Origin: Saprospiraceae bacterium | GTDB taxonomy: Bacteria; Bacteroidota; Bacteroidia; Chitinophagales; Saprospiraceae | DNA length: 19,223 nt | Reading direction: 5' to 3' | Assembly (NCBI GenBank): GCA_016717145.1 | Contig: JADKGD010000058.1 | Coordinates: 1-19,223, forward strand | Shown here: positions 7,549 through 16,088 of the stretch, piece after piece | How the letters are laid out: each line of letters starts with the position of its first letter | How positions within the stretch are numbered: the stretch's first letter is position 1 | The notes under the pieces: generated by a model | Database searches by the model: none | Told to the model about the DNA's origin: nothing | Seen by the model: only the letters and a program-made list of their open reading frames with translations | Made by a program: the position numbers and the translations under genes

Positions 7549-10419
7549 TTATAATTTGATAAACCTTATCGGTTGTATGGTACCATCCAGAAAGGTAAGT
7601 TTTACATAATATAAGCCTGTGGGAATATAATCAACATAAAGTTGATCATTTACATTTGAAGTCTGTTGAGAAATGATTACCTGTCCTAATGCGTCAATGA
7701 CAGAAATCGTTTCAATTTTATCTTTCTGCCCATTCCAGTAAATGTTTAAAAATCCTTCTTTATCTAACGGATTAGGGAAGATTGTTACTTTTTTATCTTC
7801 CTTGTATACCAATAATGCCGTATTGCTATACGTAACGGAACCATTTAAACTTACTGCTCCAATCCGATAGAAGTTATTATTTATAAATGGACTCCTGTCA
7901 TAATATTCAAAATCGGTATGATCCGGTGTATCCTGATCTACCTCGGCTATAGGGTAAAAATTTATACCATCTATACTTCGCTCAACAAAATATTTTTTAA
8001 TATCAAAAGGCTGGTAAACATTCCATGTAAGTAATGATGCTCCTTCGATCTTACGAGCCTTTAAACTTCCTACCACCAACGGAAGCGGTGCTGGGTTTGT
8101 TGCCACAATATGGACATTATCAATCAAAACGCCATCCACTGAGTAACCAGAGCTGTAAATGCCTGAAATACTTACTACAAATCTAAATATGACAGATGTT
8201 TGACCTGCTAAAAAACTAATGTCTATTGACATCGGATTATAATTGCTATTTAATGCCCAGCCTGTCTTATCACTGAATATCTGAGTCTCCAAAACACAAA
8301 ATTGACCAATCCCGGCATTGTAAAAACCCGGAGCATCTCCCAATCGTGACCATGTAGAACCATTATTGGTGGAATACTGAAGTTGGGCAGCAACCGGCGC
8401 ATTGCAAAAAGTTGTTTCCATTCCAATATCAAAACTCAAAGTAAGATTTTGATATCCGGTGAAGTTAAATTTTGGTGTGTACAAAGCACTTTTTGAATTC
8501 ACCTGAGGAATATCGCTGTTAAGTTTTGATTTCCATGCATTTCCCTGAGTAGCAAGGGCATAATTTGACGTACCATATTCCCAAACATTAACGATGCCTT
8601 CATACGCTTCTGATGCAAAATAATTGGCGTTGGACTCAAAATTTCCACCCTGTTCCATTGTGAATGGTACACTTGAGTTTGGCAAAACTGTTACAGCAGT
8701 ACTTTTAATCATAGTATGCACATTGTTTACAGTTAAAGTAACATCATATGTGCCACCAGATCCATATATCACACCTGGGTTTTGTAAGGTTGAAGTCTGT
8801 CCATTGCCAAAATCCCAAAACCATGAAGTAGCGTTAATGGACTTATCAATAAAATTAACTGTAGTATTAAGCCATGATACTGCTTTATCACTTATAAAGT
8901 CAGCGCAGCCCTGAGAATCGGGGCCTTTCAAGAATATTCGTTGGACAGCGCTCAACCCTGAACTACCACAATTGTTATAAACAAATACATCATATTGTTT
9001 GCAAATTCCATAACCCGGAGGTGAAACGACCAGAGATGTCGAAATTGTCGTAATATCAAGAATAAAATCAGTACTGCCCAGGTTTCTTACTTTTATGGTA
9101 TAAAGTCCACCGGATGCAGCGGACCATGACAATGTAAAATTAGTATTTGTAACATTGGACACTACAATATTTTCAACTTTAGGGCAAGCGGGGTCGCCAC
9201 AACTTGTAAGACAAGATGGTCCCTGACTGGATATCTGAGTACTTATTACAGTTTTTGATGTGGTGGACCATGTATCCGTTGTGGACACCGTGGGCGACAG
9301 TACCATGCCTGCAGATCCGTCATGTAAGCCATTAAAATTATGGCCCAATTCATGGGCTACCATTGTTTTTAGTAATGCGGCCGTAGTCGTCCAATCCTGC
9401 AAAATGGCCCTTGCTTTTGTTGTACATAAGAGATTGGATGATTGAAATGCCATGCCTACAGCAGACCCGTTAAAATCCCTGTTGGACCACATATGTGCTG
9501 CGTTAAAAGGGTTTGAAAAACCATTTTGATCTACCCATAAAGAAAATTCAGACAACAAAATATTAGGGTTTGTCTGACTGGAAACCGGATCACAAGTCAA
9601 ACATGTGGAGACTACAATTTCGCTGATTTCAAAATTAATGCCATCATTAAAATTAGCATTGCCATTGTATACATAATTTGCCTGAACATTATTAATTACT
9701 GCTACGATATGGTCTATCACCGCGTCGACTCCAGGATGAGCGACATCAGTATACATCAGATAATCTGCAAAAACTGCCAATTTGGCTTTATAACAGGCAC
9801 CAGATATTCTGGTACCATTATCTATTCTGTCGATCTGAGCTGCATCTTCGGTTGGTCTGGAGCAAGTATGATATTTATGCTCGTCTTTTATATGTTTGCT
9901 GTTGTATATAATAAATTGATCTTCTCGGCTGTTGTTGACATAATATTTTAATGGTTCAATATAATAAGTATCTCCTTCTGAAGATATCATACCATACATA
10001 AATGAACCGTTTATGGTAAGTCTAATACTACCTTCACGGCCATCTGCGAAGGTACCAACAAACGATTTTACATTGATAGGTTGTGGGTATAAAGACTTCC
10101 CTTCAGACCCAAGGGTATATATTTTGGTTTCTTCTGAAATAATGGATATAGGTTCGAGCATAAATTCCCATTGCAAATTATCATCAATTTGTAAGGAAAT
10201 ATGATCTGAAACTGACCTATTTGCAACATGTTTTGAAAAGGCTTTCGTTTGAAAACTAAAGCTGGTAAATTCAGAAAATATCTGATTTAATTTTTCATTT
10301 TTGTCAACATCGATCAAAATGGCTTTAAAGTTTGCTGGTTGCGCATAGCCATTTTTTACACTAAAAAACGATAGGGAAAGACAAAATATTAAAACATAAT
10401 AATTTAAACTTTTATACAT
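7549..10419 (-). CDS. Secreted reprolysin-type zinc metallopeptidase with PKD domain and T9SS sorting domain
   Basis: Complete, 956 residues. Order: signal peptide (1-26, end YAQ); propeptide about 30-190 with 'SFVGTFADG' and 'YYIEPL'; metzincin catalytic domain about 205-410 with zinc motif HELGHNFNGLHD (356-367); a fibronectin III-like domain about 412-497; a PKD domain about 505-580 ('SWFWDFGNGQTST'); a jelly-roll/MAM-like domain about 585-775 ending in 'VDGVLIDNVHIVA'; a second FN3-like segment about 785-870; and a type A T9SS sorting domain 876-956 ('TIFPNPL', 'GLYYVKL', ending 'RFIKL'). It is expected to cross the outer membrane by T9SS and degrade extracellular protein. The usual Gly three residues after the second His is Asn here. 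The reading frame is clean. Likely its own promoter, below the hairpin at 10507. Confidence 0.9.
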   Translation of the reverse strand: MYKSLNYYVLIFCLSLSFFSVKNGYAQPANFKAILIDVDKNEKLNQIFSEFTSFSFQTKAFSKHVANRSVSDHISLQIDDNLQWEFMLEPISIISEETKIYTLGSEGKSLYPQPINVKSFVGTFADGREGSIRLTINGSFMYGMISSEGDTYYIEPLKYYVNNSREDQFIIYNSKHIKDEHKYHTCSRPTEDAAQIDRIDNGTRISGACYKAKLAVFADYLMYTDVAHPGVDAVIDHIVAVINNVQANYVYNGNANFNDGINFEISEIVVSTCLTCDPVSSQTNPNILLSEFSLWVDQNGFSNPFNAAHMWSNRDFNGSAVGMAFQSSNLLCTTKARAILQDWTTTAALLKTMVAHELGHNFNGLHDGSAGMVLSPTVSTTDTWSTTSKTVISTQISSQGPSCLTSCGDPACPKVENIVVSNVTNTNFTLSWSAASGGLYTIKVRNLGSTDFILDITTISTSLVVSPPGYGICKQYDVFVYNNCGSSGLSAVQRIFLKGPDSQGCADFISDKAVSWLNTTVNFIDKSINATSWFWDFGNGQTSTLQNPGVIYGSGGTYDVTLTVNNVHTMIKSTAVTVLPNSSVPFTMEQGGNFESNANYFASEAYEGIVNVWEYGTSNYALATQGNAWKSKLNSDIPQVNSKSALYTPKFNFTGYQNLTLSFDIGMETTFCNAPVAAQLQYSTNNGSTWSRLGDAPGFYNAGIGQFCVLETQIFSDKTGWALNSNYNPMSIDISFLAGQTSVIFRFVVSISGIYSSGYSVDGVLIDNVHIVATNPAPLPLVVGSLKARKIEGASLLTWNVYQPFDIKKYFVERSIDGINFYPIAEVDQDTPDHTDFEYYDRSPFINNNFYRIGAVSLNGSVTYSNTALLVYKEDKKVTIFPNPLDKEGFLNIYWNGQKDKIETISVIDALGQVIISQQTSNVNDQLYVDYIPTGLYYVKLTFLDGTIQPIRFIKL

Positions 10420-10506
10420 AATACTCCATTTAATACGGCTAACATAATAAAACGAATTTGGGGTGCTAACCTTTGGATATTATCATTCTTCTAAGCAGGA
10501 CGAAGC

Positions 10507-10537
10507 GTACTAAAAACAATCAATATGTTTTTAGTGC
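10507..10537 (-). terminator. Hairpin between uridine kinase and peptidase genes (possible terminator)
   Basis: GTACTAAAAAC (10507-10517) pairs with GTTTTTAGTGC (10527-10537): 11 bp with one G-U pair, loop of 9. It lies about 50 bases past the uridine kinase stop and about 90 before the peptidase start. There is no T run after it on the minus strand, so it is an atypical terminator, or a regulatory or RNA-stability hairpin. Confidence 0.4.
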
Positions 10538-10588
10538 TACAAAATTAAGTTATCTTTATAAAATTATCAAATAATATATTAAATATTT

Positions 10589-11230
10589 TTATAATATTTT
10601 AGTTTGCAATACTTTTTTCAAATAGGCAACCAACATATCTTTGCCCATCTCATATGACCTGTTGTTATTAATTATCATATCAACTTTGTTAAAAAAAGGA
10701 AATATATACGCTTCGAATGAAGGGAGAACATGATGCTCATACCGATACAAAACATCTTCCAATGGATAATTGCGCTCCACCCTATCCCGTTTAATTCTTC
10801 TGATAATCTTTTGTGTATCAGTCGCATGAATAAGAATTTTCAAATCCAGCAAAGCAAATAACTTGGGGTCGTGAAAGACAAATAAGCCCTCTACAATAAT
10901 TATAGGTGCAGGTTTTAATATTATGATGTCAGGATCTTTTGTTTCATTGTTAAACGTATATTCTCTACGATCGACATTAATGCCATTTGTCAGTTTAACC
11001 AGGTCAAAATAAAACTCATCCATCTCAATTGAATCAGGCAAGTCAAAATTTTTAACCCCGTTTTCGTCCTCCTTCTGTTGGTCTCTGGATTTATAGTAGT
11101 CATCCTGGGATAGAAAACAAATTTCCTGATCAGAAAAATGTTCTTTTATATCCTTGATAAATGATGTTTTGCCAGATCCGCTTCCACCGGATATACCTAA
11201 GATGAATGAATTTTTATTTTTTAAGCTCAT
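10589..11230 (-). CDS. udk: Uridine kinase (uridine/cytidine 5'-phosphorylation)
   Basis: Complete, 213 residues, the normal length. Walker A is GGSGSGKT (residues 15-22). Family hallmarks follow: 'LSQDDYYK', 'FDLPDSIEMDEFYFDL' and the pre-lid region 'IIIVEGLFVFHDPKL', 'KIIRRIKRDRVERN' with the arginine-rich lid, then 'VLPSFEAYIFPFFNKVDMIINNN'. It phosphorylates uridine and cytidine to the monophosphates in pyrimidine salvage. The ATG at 11230 is preferred over an upstream in-frame GTG at 11239. The gene is divergent from the nucleoside transporter at 11435, consistent with import followed by trapping by phosphorylation. Confidence 0.92.
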   Translation of the reverse strand: MSLKNKNSFILGISGGSGSGKTSFIKDIKEHFSDQEICFLSQDDYYKSRDQQKEDENGVKNFDLPDSIEMDEFYFDLVKLTNGINVDRREYTFNNETKDPDIIILKPAPIIIVEGLFVFHDPKLFALLDLKILIHATDTQKIIRRIKRDRVERNYPLEDVLYRYEHHVLPSFEAYIFPFFNKVDMIINNNRSYEMGKDMLVAYLKKVLQTKIL

Positions 11231-11434
11231 AAAAAACACTAATTGGCAGAAAAACTCTATTTTTCAGGCAAAATAACGAACTTAAAATGACTCATCAGCT
11301 TATTATAAAAATATTTTGATAAAATAAAAGATATTTTAATTAGTATAACAAAGAATATGAAAGTTAGAAATTATCAACAAAATGGTTTGATTTAAGAATT
11401 TTTAGGGATTTTCACACAATTTATTTATAGTATT

Positions 11435-12682
11435 ATGGATGTAAAAATACGGTTAAAAAATACTAAGTTTTCTTCAGTTTTTTGTTTGGGGGTGCTACTT
11501 AACATCTTTGGGAAGTTACCTTTTGTGTCATTAAAATTTACAGGTTCAGATATCGGCACTATTTTTACAACTTTAGGTATTAGCTCGTTATTTATGCCGG
11601 CATTAATCGGAATTATTGCAGATAAATATGTTAATTCGGAAAAACTATTAAGTATTTGTCATTTTTTGAGTGCTCTTCCTTTGATTTGGACGGCTACACT
11701 TAGTGACCCAAATGATATGTTTTGGGCGATGTTATTGGTTTCAATGACTTATATGCCTACAATTGCTTTAACAAATTCCGTGTCTTACAATATTTTAAAA
11801 CAATCAAACTTTGAAATAATTAAAGTCTTTCCACCGATTAGAGTTTGGGGTACGATTGGTTTTATTTGTGGTATGTGGATTGTTGATTTATTAGGATGGA
11901 CAGTCAGTAAAAATCAACTTTTGGTAGCAGCTGGGTCAGGTATTATATTGGCAATATATGCATTTACTTTACCCGCATGTCCTCCGGCATCAAAGACTGA
12001 AAATAAATCGTTGGTTTCTAAACTTGGGTTAGACGCTTTTATATTGTTTAAAGATCCTAAAATGGCAGTCTTCTTTGCTTTCTCTATGTTACTTGGAGCC
12101 GCATTGCAGATTACGAATATGGTTGGACAGGATTTTTTGGGTGATTTTGGAAAAGTTGAAGCATATAAAAACACCTTTGCCGTCCAGCATACCGGCATTC
12201 TAATGTCCATTTCACAAATATCAGAAACATTATTTATACTGGCAATTCCATTTTTTCTGACAAAATTTGGAATTAAAAAAGTTATGTTAATATCCATGGT
12301 AGCCTGGGTTTTAAGATTTGCATTATTTGCCATTGGCAACCCTGATACTGGTCTCTTTTTACTTATCATGTCAATGATTATATATGGTATGGCGTTTGAT
12401 TTTTTCAATATATCCGGTTCACTATTTGTAGAAAAAGAAACGAATCCTGCCATCAGATCAAGTGCACAAGGATTATTTATGATGATGACAAATGGTTTCG
12501 GTTCTATATTGGGAGCAATGGCATGTGGTTATGTAGTAGATATTTTCACTACAAATGGGTCCAGAGATTGGACTAGTATTTGGTTTACTTTCAGTGCTTA
12601 TGCCTTAATATTGGCTATTGTTTTCCCTTTTGCATTTAGATACAAATATGAAATAGTACCTGAAAGTGAGATCAAGGTATGA
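11435..12682 (+). CDS. nupG: Nucleoside:H+ symporter, NupG/XapB type (MFS)
   Basis: 415 residues, matching NupG (418), with about 12 membrane segments. Recognisable segments are 'LKFTGSDIGTIFTTLGI', 'PPIRVWGTIGFI', 'AFDFFNISGSLFVEKE', 'IRSSAQGLFMMMTNGFGS' and 'WTSIWFTFSAYALI', all close to NupG family signatures. It imports nucleosides with protons across the inner membrane. Residues 8-30 as read are out of frame: the neighbouring frame gives LQFFVWGCYLTSLGSYL, the conserved first helix. One extra A (11455-11460) and one missing T (11521-11524) cancel. The correct start remains 11435. The gene is divergent from udk, 204 bases apart. Its stop is only 9 bases from the end of the convergent GH109-like gene. 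Confidence 0.88.
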   Translation: MDVKIRLKNTKFSSVFCLGVLLNIFGKLPFVSLKFTGSDIGTIFTTLGISSLFMPALIGIIADKYVNSEKLLSICHFLSALPLIWTATLSDPNDMFWAMLLVSMTYMPTIALTNSVSYNILKQSNFEIIKVFPPIRVWGTIGFICGMWIVDLLGWTVSKNQLLVAAGSGIILAIYAFTLPACPPASKTENKSLVSKLGLDAFILFKDPKMAVFFAFSMLLGAALQITNMVGQDFLGDFGKVEAYKNTFAVQHTGILMSISQISETLFILAIPFFLTKFGIKKVMLISMVAWVLRFALFAIGNPDTGLFLLIMSMIIYGMAFDFFNISGSLFVEKETNPAIRSSAQGLFMMMTNGFGSILGAMACGYVVDIFTTNGSRDWTSIWFTFSAYALILAIVFPFAFRYKYEIVPESEIKV

Positions 12683-12690
12683 ACCTTAAA

Positions 12691-14046
12691 TCAATACTGA
12701 TCTCCTAATGCAAATATAGGTTTCCTGTGCATCCATTGTCCATCCGTAAAATCAGGGAAAGATTGTGGTTCACCACCATGAGCAATGGATTGTTCTGACA
12801 AACAAGTAATGGCCGCCCAACTCGCATGATCATATACATCCAGCGGCATTGGTTCATTGCGTTTGTAAGCCTCCAGAAATGCATTCATAACAAACCAGTC
12901 CATGCCTCCATGTCCGGCACCTGAAGCATCATTTTCATACTTTTGCCATAGTGGATGGTCATACTCTTTAAGGTATGGTTCGGCCAATTCCCATTTGTGC
13001 GCAGGACTCTTACCTTCGATATACAAGGATTTATTGACATCCATCCATAAACCTTTGGTGCCCTGAACCCGAAATCCCAGTGAATATGGTCTCGGGAGAT
13101 TGGTGTCGTGAGTGAGTGTAATACTTTCTCCATTGGCTGTTTTTATATTGGTAGTCACTACATCACCTAGTCTGAAATTAATTTTAGCATTAGGATGATC
13201 TTTGCCACCTTTGGAATGATCAATAATATGATTGTGAAGTCCGCGCGCCTTGGAAGACATCGAAGTCAGATATTCAAATCGATTGCCTCGATTATTATTG
13301 ATAAAACTTCCTACCGGTCCAATACCATGTGTCGGATACAACTCACCATTGCGATACACTGAATGGTTGGTCCGCCATTTAGCTTCGCTATAACCATTGT
13401 CACCAAACTCAACGCCACCACCATAATAATTTACACCATCATTAAATTTTACTTCTCTCAGATCATGCTGGTAACCACCTTCCAAATGAATCATTTCTCC
13501 AAAGATATCTTTACGCACCATGTTGAGTACTGCCATTACATCACGACGATAACAAACATTCTCCATGATCATAAACGGCGTTTTTGTAGCCTCATAAGTG
13601 CGCACCATTTGCCAGCATTCGTCTAAGCTCATAGCACCGGCAACTTCACAAGCTACCGCATTCCCGGCCTTCATGGCATCTAATGACATAGGCGTATGCC
13701 ATTCCCATGGTGTACATATAAATACGGCATCAACGTCTTTCTGATCTAAAAGTTTTTGTAACTTTGATCATTATCTGTATAGATTGCCGGCATTTTTGAC
13801 CCGCGTTCGTAACACTTTTACTGCCCGAGTAGCTGCTGCTTTATCTATATCGCAAATGGCGGTTACTACAACATCATTGCGCAATAAAGCCAACTCCAGG
13901 GTACCACTACCACGTGCACCCACACCGATGAAGGCTATCCTGACCTTGTCAGAAAGTATCGTTGGAAGTCCAATGGAAAATCCTTGTGTGGCTATGCCAA
14001 GGGCTGTAAAAGTTGCCGTATCTTTGATGAAAGTTCGTCTTTGCAT
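12691..14046 (-). CDS. Tat-exported Gfo/Idh/MocA protein, GH109 glycosidase-like; interrupted by in-frame stops
   Basis: About 452 residues, the usual GH109 length. The start at 14046 gives a twin-arginine signal (MQRRTFIKDTATFTALG). The Rossmann NAD site is 'IAFIGVGARGSG' with acid 'CDID'. Then come 'FICTPWEWHTPMSLDAM', 'YPTHGIGPVGSF' (about residues 237-248), 'NRFEYLTSMSS', 'GAGHGGMDWF' and 'PDFTDGQW', all typical of GH109, whose characterised member is an NAD-dependent alpha-N-acetylgalactosaminidase. Consecutive stops at 13768-13773 interrupt the frame, but the region about 13753-13805 reads correctly in the neighbouring frame ('KMPAIYTDNDQSYK'). A base short in the run 13753-13757 and an extra base upstream therefore cancel. 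The product probably acts in the periplasm on amino-sugar glycans. Substrate is inferred; many relatives have other or unknown activities. Confidence 0.8.
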
Positions 14047-14067
14047 GAATTGTTTATTTTGCAACGA

Positions 14068-14075
14068 CAAATATA
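14068..14075 (-). promoter_or_regulatory. Possible -7 box for the GH109-like gene
   Basis: TATATTTG on the minus strand matches TAnnTTTG and lies about 22 bases upstream of the ATG at 14046. No clear -33 TTG is present. The preceding gene ends at 14181, leaving a 134-base gap that could hold a promoter. Confidence 0.35.
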
Positions 14076-14180
14076 TATATACTAGAATAAACTTACTTAT
14101 CGTTAAAGATAAAATAAAAAAAACTGATAATAATGAGTCACATAAATTTACCAATAATAAGTGCATTTAATTATCAGATG

Positions 14181-15491
14181 TCAAAACGTCATTCCTGAGG
14201 TGATACTTAGACCATAAATCGTCGGTATATCAATCGATTTTTCAGGAATGTTAAACGTATTTGCAAACTTGGTAACCGACAATTTTGTGCCTATAAAAAC
14301 CGATCTGACATTTGATATTGGGCTGAAACTTCGCCGGTGAAACCAAAACCTAAGGTATTTTGAAAACGCCTGAAGTATGATCGATGATTACTAAATCTCC
14401 CTGATATTCATTTTTGCCTTGTGCCTTAGTCATTAAAGAAATCAAACCGCCTAAACCTGCTTTGAGATTCCATTTGCCCATTCTGGATTGTACGCCTAAT
14501 ATGACCGGAACGCTTACATTAAAAATGCTGTTCCTTTTTTTCGCATTTCTGTTTTGGCTCTCATAAACTGTCGTATCACCATAAATATTTGTCGAGCTAT
14601 TGCTCAATAAATCAAAACGTATTTGGGTCACCACGTTGGTTTTTTCCACAAGTACTTCTTTTACTCCTGCATATTCATACACACTGTACAATCCTAAACA
14701 TTCAAGCCCTGTAGAAGTATAGATATGTTTACGCAATGAGATATCAGTTCTGATTCCGAAATTAATAGAAGTCAATGATTTTTCGGATGCATTAAACATA
14801 AGTTCCGCCCCCGAAAGTTGATGACTTATTTTATCAAGATTCCAATGGCTCAAACCTCCTGATGCATAAATTTCTGTATAACCAAAATATTTATTTTTAG
14901 ATGGTAAAATAGTGGCTGGTTTAGCAAAATTTAATTCATAAGTCAGATGACTATTTTGTGTTGATATCAGTTTTGAATATTTTAAGGCAGGCAAAAATGA
15001 AATATTTTGTACAAGTAAAATTGGCATATCATCCAAAACTGTATTCGGTTTTGTAGTCATTATTTCTGAGCCTCTATTTATAAACTGTTGCCCGTTGCCG
15101 ACATCATCAGGCAAAATCATATTCCCTTTTGAACTGACATTATTTCCTTCAATTATTGAAGCCGCTTCAGCATTAATGGATTGTTCCGATAATAATGCTG
15201 GTGTCTTTAAGTCAACTTTCACGGTCGTTTGAATCTTGTTTAATCCTGATGGTACAACCTTTTTATTAGAAGAAGTGACAGCAGTATTTGTTATGTCATC
15301 ATCGTTTATTGATGATTGAACTGAAGTTTTTTGACTAACAATATTTTGATCACCTGACATTTTGGAGATGTCTTTGTTTTTTTGACCGCCAATTTTTTCA
15401 TAATGTCAGACTCCATATTTTCCCAGGACAGTCCTTCAGGAAGTGGTCGCTGACTACGTAACTTGTCATTCAATTTATTATAATAAGCCAT
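14181..15491 (-). CDS. Outer-membrane beta-barrel protein encoded next to the ECF sigma factor, frameshifted
   Basis: The start at 15491 gives MAYYNKLNDKLRSQRPLPEG with 'LSWENMESDIMKKLA', a cytoplasmic-looking head seen in Bacteroidota proteins encoded directly after ECF sigma genes. A frame change near 15355-15375 leads to a long Ser/Thr/Asn-rich stretch and then barrel strands ('GYTEIYASGGLSHWNL', 'YTSTGLECLGLYSVYEY', 'MGKWNLKAGLGGLISLM'). Two more changes, near 14365 and 14285, lead through 'FGFTGEVSAQYQMSDRF' to a final strand ending 'LSITSGMTF' and a stop at 14181. Terminal Phe fits a barrel. The start overlaps the sigma gene end by 14 bases, implying translational coupling. By analogy it may regulate or sense for the sigma factor. 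No membrane segment is visible between head and barrel, which is odd. Function unknown. Confidence 0.65.
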
Positions 15492-16029
15492 AATTTATCA
15501 AATTTGATTCTTCAAAAATGTTCTTTTTTATCCATTTTATTGCCCTGAATAATTGGGAGCGGGGAAGTTTCGGGCGTGATGCCCAAAAGTTCTCTATTTC
15601 TTTGTGTGAATACTCTTCTATGACTGAAAGTAAAAATATTGTTTTATATCCTTCCGGCATGGCAGCAAGCATGGTGTGTAAATCTTTTCTGAAAAATTTT
15701 CAAGTTGACTTACCGTTTCAGTCTCACATCATCGACCAGTTCCAGAGAGTGAGAGATGATAAGTTTATTGTTTTTCGCAAAACCGAAATGGATTGATTGA
15801 CGGCAATCCTACTGATCCATGCTTTAAAACTTCCTTTATTTCGTCAAATCTGTCCATGCTTAAAAAAATCTCGAACGAAAATCTCTTGTAAGACATCTTT
15901 GCGATCATCATCTGTGTTAAAATAGTTTTTGACAATGGCAAAAATATAAGGTGCACACGATGTATACATCAAACGATAGCCATCCCGATCCCCGGATCTG
16001 CATAATGTTATGATATGATCGTCAACCAC
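15478..16029 (-). CDS. ECF-type RNA polymerase sigma-70 factor, frameshifted
   Basis: About 184 residues when reconstructed, normal for ECF factors. Region 2: 'LCRSGDRDGYRLMYTSCAPY', 'YFNTDDDRKDVLQEIF', then in other frames 'FLSMDRFDEIK' and 'GSFKAWISRIAVNQSISVLR'. Region 4: 'MLAAMPEGYKTIFLLSVIEE', 'YSHKEIENF', the helix-turn-helix 'LGITPETS' in a neighbouring frame, then 'RSQLFRAIKWIKKNIF'. At least four frame changes, one a compensating pair inside region 4 near 15555-15590. The apparent start is GTG at 16029; an N-terminal frame error could hide an ATG. It should direct polymerase to a small regulon, plausibly including the neighbouring surface genes. It overlaps the downstream barrel gene by 14 bases. 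Confidence 0.8.
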
Positions 16030-16055
16030 TAACTGTACCGCTTTTGACTATTATA

Positions 16056-16088
16056 CAAATTTATTTTATATTGTCCTGACATCAGCAA
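16056..16088 (-). promoter_or_regulatory. Possible promoter for the ECF sigma / barrel operon
   Basis: TAAATTTG (16063-16056, minus strand) fits TAnnTTTG, with TTG 22 bases upstream (16088-16086). The transcript would begin about 20 bases before the GTG at 16029. The -33 element overlaps the last codons of the lipoprotein gene. Confidence 0.45.

Noticed and set aside
8624..8914. Plus-strand open frame inside the metallopeptidase gene
   Set aside because: It is antisense to the PKD domain region of an intact 956-residue protein and has no supporting features.
11914..12453. Minus-strand open frame of 179 codons inside the nucleoside transporter
   Set aside because: It lies wholly antisense to a clearly conserved membrane protein and its product is low-complexity with no recognisable motif.
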